A DNA stretch of 64,000 nt. It comes from Sandaracinaceae bacterium (lineage in GTDB: Bacteria > Myxococcota_A > Polyangia > Polyangiales > Sandaracinaceae). This document shows, in pieces, positions 63,749-64,000 of this stretch. The notes under the pieces are model-generated. The model did not search any database. It saw nothing but the letters and a program-made list of their open reading frames with translations, and had not been told where the DNA came from. Positions within the stretch are counted from its first letter, which is position 1. Every line of letters starts with the position of its first letter. Where the stretch lies: positions 11,443-75,442 of the forward strand of contig JACKEC010000038.1 in assembly GCA_020633195.1 (NCBI GenBank), read 5' to 3'. Made by a program: the position numbers and the translations under genes.

Positions 63749-64000
63749 TCAGCGGCGACGGCGCCGGAAGGCCCAGCCCACGACGGCCGCGAGCAGGAGC
63801 CCGGCCGGCCACGCGGGCGCCCCGCTCGGGGACGCGCTGCAGAGCGCGCCGCCCGAGAGCCCGCCCGGCGTCGGCGGCGGAGGCGTGATCGTGCCCTCCG
63901 GGTCGAGGTAGTCCGGGATCCCGTTGCCGTCCGTGTCGCGGGCGTCGTCCGGGTTGCCGTCGCCGTTGGCGTCCGGTCCCTCGTCGATGGTGGGCAGGTC
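63749..64000 (-). CDS. C-terminal end of a MYXO-CTERM protein (truncated by window)
   Basis: 83 codons are visible. They hold Asp-rich calcium-binding loops (DANGDGNPDD, DTDGNGIPDY), a Pro-rich spacer and a C-terminal tail: Cys in GGALCSA, a hydrophobic helix (AGLLLAAVVGWAF) and RRRRR at the end. It is the second MYXO-CTERM-like tail in this window. The N-terminus lies beyond the right edge. Confidence 0.78.
   Translation of the reverse strand, partial: DLPTIDEGPDANGDGNPDDARDTDGNGIPDYLDPEGTITPPPPTPGGLSGGALCSASPSGAPAWPAGLLLAAVVGWAFRRRRR

Overview
The window is very GC-rich (around 70 percent by eye), almost fully coding, and rich in 1-4 base stop/start overlaps. It looks like a chromosomal segment of a myxobacterium (Myxococcota, perhaps Polyangia/Sandaracinaceae-like). 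This inference rests on MYXO-CTERM-like sorting tails, a 24-copy CDDGN (DUF4215-type) surface protein, FG-GAP lipoproteins, lipoproteins with Asp/Ala/Gly linkers, Ser/Thr kinases and PEGA proteins. I saw no rRNA or tRNA gene, CRISPR array or prophage. Gene starts were chosen by eye and several are uncertain.

Layout. 1-10.6 kb: a truncated sulfatase-fold lipoprotein, a small Ser/Thr kinase, a Cys-rich lipoprotein, a coupled run (hotdog protein, D-aminoacylase-like amidohydrolase, unknown, YkgJ-type Cys-cluster protein), then a transmembrane PEGA kinase divergent from a PEGA lipoprotein. 10.6-12.4 kb: the most unusual region. Two 292-bp inverted arms (10781-11072 and 12120-12411) enclose a 42-unit GTCCGA array, nested hairpins and a gene for a four-helix-bundle protein of the 23S-rRNA intervening-sequence/Avd type. 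12.4-19.3 kb: a frameshifted lipoprotein gene, a solute:sodium symporter with its DUF3311-like partner, a MYXO-CTERM protein, a second sulfatase-fold lipoprotein and a RibD-like reductase. 19.3-22 kb: a sulfur operon (sulfide:quinone oxidoreductase, a DUF1641-DsrC fusion, a DsrE-like protein). 22-28.3 kb: a GFA-family protein, MutH, DUF2293, YaaA, a crotonase and a PhoD-type phosphatase.

28.3-39.1 kb is mostly minus strand: a Cys-rich lipoprotein with TSP1-like repeats, an ECF sigma factor with a ChrR-like cupin regulator, the DUF2339/DUF3999 membrane pair, and a von Willebrand A protein coupled to a membrane protein. 39.4-43.5 kb is lipid and regulatory: an SDR enzyme, a PlsC-like acyltransferase coupled to a TetR regulator, a fatty-acid-hydroxylase-type membrane protein and a PHB-depolymerase-like lipoprotein. 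A 240-bp element with perfect 16-bp terminal inverted repeats (43447-43686) lies between two convergent genes and supplies both of their stop codons. 43.7-49.5 kb is a minus-strand operon: a GMC oxidoreductase with its small subunit, a DUF255 thioredoxin-like lipoprotein, Lgt and MoaB. 49.5-64 kb: the DUF4215/C-type-lectin surface protein, glutaminyl cyclase, a LOG-like protein, a HIT protein, an MFS transporter, a TPR protein, a hydrolase, an FG-GAP lipoprotein, MetG and the end of another MYXO-CTERM protein.

Overall, much of the window serves the cell envelope: many exported lipoproteins sit beside the lipoprotein-modifying enzyme Lgt and sortase-type tails. It also holds a small sulfur-handling operon and general housekeeping genes. 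The repeat-bounded segments at 10.8-12.4 kb and 43.4 kb are the parts least explained by ordinary gene content.
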